This document shows positions 15,368 through 16,292 of a DNA stretch of 16,292 nt, piece by piece. The notes below the pieces were generated by a model. It was given only the letters and a program-made list of their open reading frames with translations, made no database searches and had not been told where the DNA came from. This DNA is from JBBKWG01 sp037968835 (GTDB lineage Bacteria > Pseudomonadota > Alphaproteobacteria > Rhodobacterales > Rhodobacteraceae), in assembly GCA_037968835.1 (NCBI GenBank), contig JBBKWG010000025.1, positions 1-16,292 on the forward strand. Direction: 5' to 3'. Position numbers and translations under genes: made by a program. Numbering within the stretch: position 1 is the first letter of the stretch; every line of letters begins with the position of its first letter.

Positions 15368-15644
15368 GGGTTTTCTCCTTTGCCGGCAAGTCAGCCACAC
15401 TTGCCGTGCTTTGGGAAGCCCGCCACGCCTGCCATCGACGCCACAACGGGCGAATGTCCATGGCTGCGACCGCGATGCCCAGCGGGATCATCCAGAAGCC
15501 GACAACCGGCAGAAATCCGACGACACCGAAACAGATCAGCAGCAACCCCACCGGCCAGCGGAATCCCGGCGGGACGTGGCGTCGCACGCTGTGTCGTCCG
15601 CGTGCTACTGCGTGAATTACCTTTTGCCGCAAAGTCTGCTGCAT
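15345..15644 (-). CDS. Small membrane protein with PGFRxxxGLLLI...GFWMIPLG segment
   Basis: Called from ATG 15644 (99 residues). An ATG at 15659 and a TTG at 15695 are in frame, and none of the three has a strong ribosome-binding site. The core, residues about 26-66, begins PPGFRWPVGLLLICFGVVGF and continues LPVVGFWMIPLGIAVAAMDI. It is a hydrophobic hairpin of a kind I recognise as widespread in alphaproteobacterial hypothetical proteins, though no function is known. It is followed by a basic segment (RPLWRRWQAWR) and a charged tail. The last 23 bases overlap the start of the DUF1989 gene in another frame, so the two are probably co-translated. It lies 153 bases downstream of creD on the same strand. 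Confidence 0.7.
   Translation of the reverse strand: MQQTLRQKVIHAVARGRHSVRRHVPPGFRWPVGLLLICFGVVGFLPVVGFWMIPLGIAVAAMDIRPLWRRWQAWRASQSTASVADLPAKEKTHDRDSPP
15348..15355. repeat. Homopolymer of eight G (C on the coding strand) in a gene overlap
   Basis: Eight G residues on the plus strand read as eight C in codons 5-7 of the DUF1989 gene and also in the last two sense codons of the overlapping membrane-protein gene, directly before its TGA. It is the longest single-base run noticed in the window. Slippage by one base would shift the frame of DUF1989 after four codons and move the stop of the other gene. Confidence 0.9.
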
Positions 15645-15788
15645 AACCAAATACCCTGTCATTCTGAGGGTGAGGTAAGCCGTGACCCGCCCCAAGGAAA
15701 GGCCCCGGGGCGGAGATCTTGGCGGAAATTGGCCCGCGCCACAGCAAAACGGGGCCCGCCAGTTGGAAGACCCCGCAGAGCGATATCG

Positions 15789-15815
15789 GAACTTCTGTCA
15801 CGCCACAGAAGGTTC
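15789..15815. terminator. Possible hairpin at the creD stop codon
   Basis: Bases 15789-15798 (GAACTTCTGT) pair with 15805-15815 (ACAGAAGGTTC) with a single bulged base and a six-base loop. The creD TGA (15800-15798) lies at the loop edge. It could end the creD transcript, but there is no U-rich tail, and the following gene lies in the same direction. Confidence 0.3.
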
Positions 15816-16292
15816 TTTCGGGGTGCGTCGCGCAAACGGCCGCCACGCCGCCCGCTCGGGTCCGTGCCAATCTTCGTTTCGTGTCAGCAGCATCGTTCCG
15901 GCGAGCGCCACGAATGCGAGTGTCGAGCCCGCCAGCAAGGCGTAGTCGGCACTGCGCAGGATCAGGTAGAGCACGCCATAGACAACGATCAGCATCGCAG
16001 CGAGCACAGAGGTGCGCTTGCCGAGTTTCAACGCGGTAGCGCCAAATACGACCAGCAGTCCGATAGTCGCGCCCGCAGACAGAAGGTAGGCCGCCCCGAA
16101 TCCGATCTGTTCGGCATAGGACAGCATCAAAAGGATGAACACCGATTGCGCCAGTCCGACCATCAGGTATTGCACCGGATGCGCCGGGCGTTCGCTGGTG
16201 CGGTCCAAAAGCAGGATCGTCAGGAACGTGAGCGCGATGAACAGGATGCCGTAACGCGCCGAGCGCCAGGCCTTCTGGTAGAAATCGTTCGG
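15798..16292 (-). CDS. creD: CreD inner membrane protein (C-terminal part)
   Basis: The frame runs off the right edge, so only the last 164 residues are seen. The visible sequence opens with the CreD signature PNDFYQKAWRSARYGILFIA and goes on to RPAHPVQYLMVGLAQSVF, then several hydrophobic helices: LSYAEQIGFGAAYLLSA, a stretch around TIGLLVVFG, MLIVVYGVLYLIL and LAGSTLAFVALAGTMLLT. The protein ends in a short hydrophilic tail. CreD is a polytopic inner-membrane protein. In Enterobacteria and relatives it belongs to the CreBC two-component regulon and affects envelope integrity and beta-lactam response. No creB or creC is visible here, and in alphaproteobacteria the role is less clear. A hairpin overlaps the stop codon. 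Confidence 0.93.
   Translation of the reverse strand, partial: PNDFYQKAWRSARYGILFIALTFLTILLLDRTSERPAHPVQYLMVGLAQSVFILLMLSYAEQIGFGAAYLLSAGATIGLLVVFGATALKLGKRTSVLAAMLIVVYGVLYLILRSADYALLAGSTLAFVALAGTMLLTRNEDWHGPERAAWRPFARRTPKEPSVA

Overview
The window reads as a stretch of chromosome from a high-GC alphaproteobacterium, most likely a Rhodobacterales (Roseobacter/Rhodobacter group) member. The grounds are a TauE/SafE exporter followed by the alphaproteobacterial TIGR02186-type membrane protein, the crotonyl-CoA carboxylase/reductase and ethylmalonyl-CoA mutase genes flanking a PlsB-like acyltransferase, and a LuxR/LuxI pair of the kind common in that order. Genes are dense, many neighbours overlap by a few bases, and no rRNA, tRNA, IS element or CRISPR array was seen. 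The genus is not decidable from this alone.

Layout. 1-1470 (+): two permeases of a BmpA/PnrA-type nucleoside ABC importer, the first cut by the window edge. 1559-3228 (+): TauE/SafE exporter and TIGR02186 protein, overlapping by one base. 3225-7133 (-): a run transcribed right to left that starts with a 67-codon ORF of unknown function, overlaps into a LuxR-type regulator, then an acyl-homoserine-lactone synthase, a RecD-like helicase and a short-chain dehydrogenase. 7134-7348: an AT-rich intergenic region with a candidate promoter and a series of dyad-symmetric sites. 7349-10630 (-): small membrane protein, PlsB-like acyltransferase and crotonyl-CoA carboxylase/reductase. 10786-12753 (+): ethylmalonyl-CoA mutase, divergent from that block. 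12790-14500: alpha/beta hydrolase (-) and DeoD purine nucleoside phosphorylase (+), divergent. 14525-16292 (-): CreD C-terminal part, a small membrane protein and a DUF1989 protein.

How they fit together. Crotonyl-CoA carboxylase/reductase and ethylmalonyl-CoA mutase are the two signature steps of the ethylmalonyl-CoA pathway for acetyl-CoA assimilation. A TTTGCAAA site in the ccr promoter resembles the known site of RamB/PccR-type acyl-CoA regulators. The LuxR/LuxI pair forms a quorum-sensing module whose probable operon extends into a helicase and a dehydrogenase. The nucleoside permeases and DeoD both belong to nucleoside uptake and salvage but lie about 12 kb apart.

The least explained part is the region 6930-7364: an ORF overlapping luxR by 53 bases, a TTG start for luxR, a dyad abutting a candidate -35 element, and two tandem GTTTCC-N5-GGAAAC palindromes whose centres are 22 bp (two helical turns) apart at the ccr stop codon. 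I found no convincing wholly new multi-gene system. The small ORF and the palindrome cluster are the best candidates for something undescribed.
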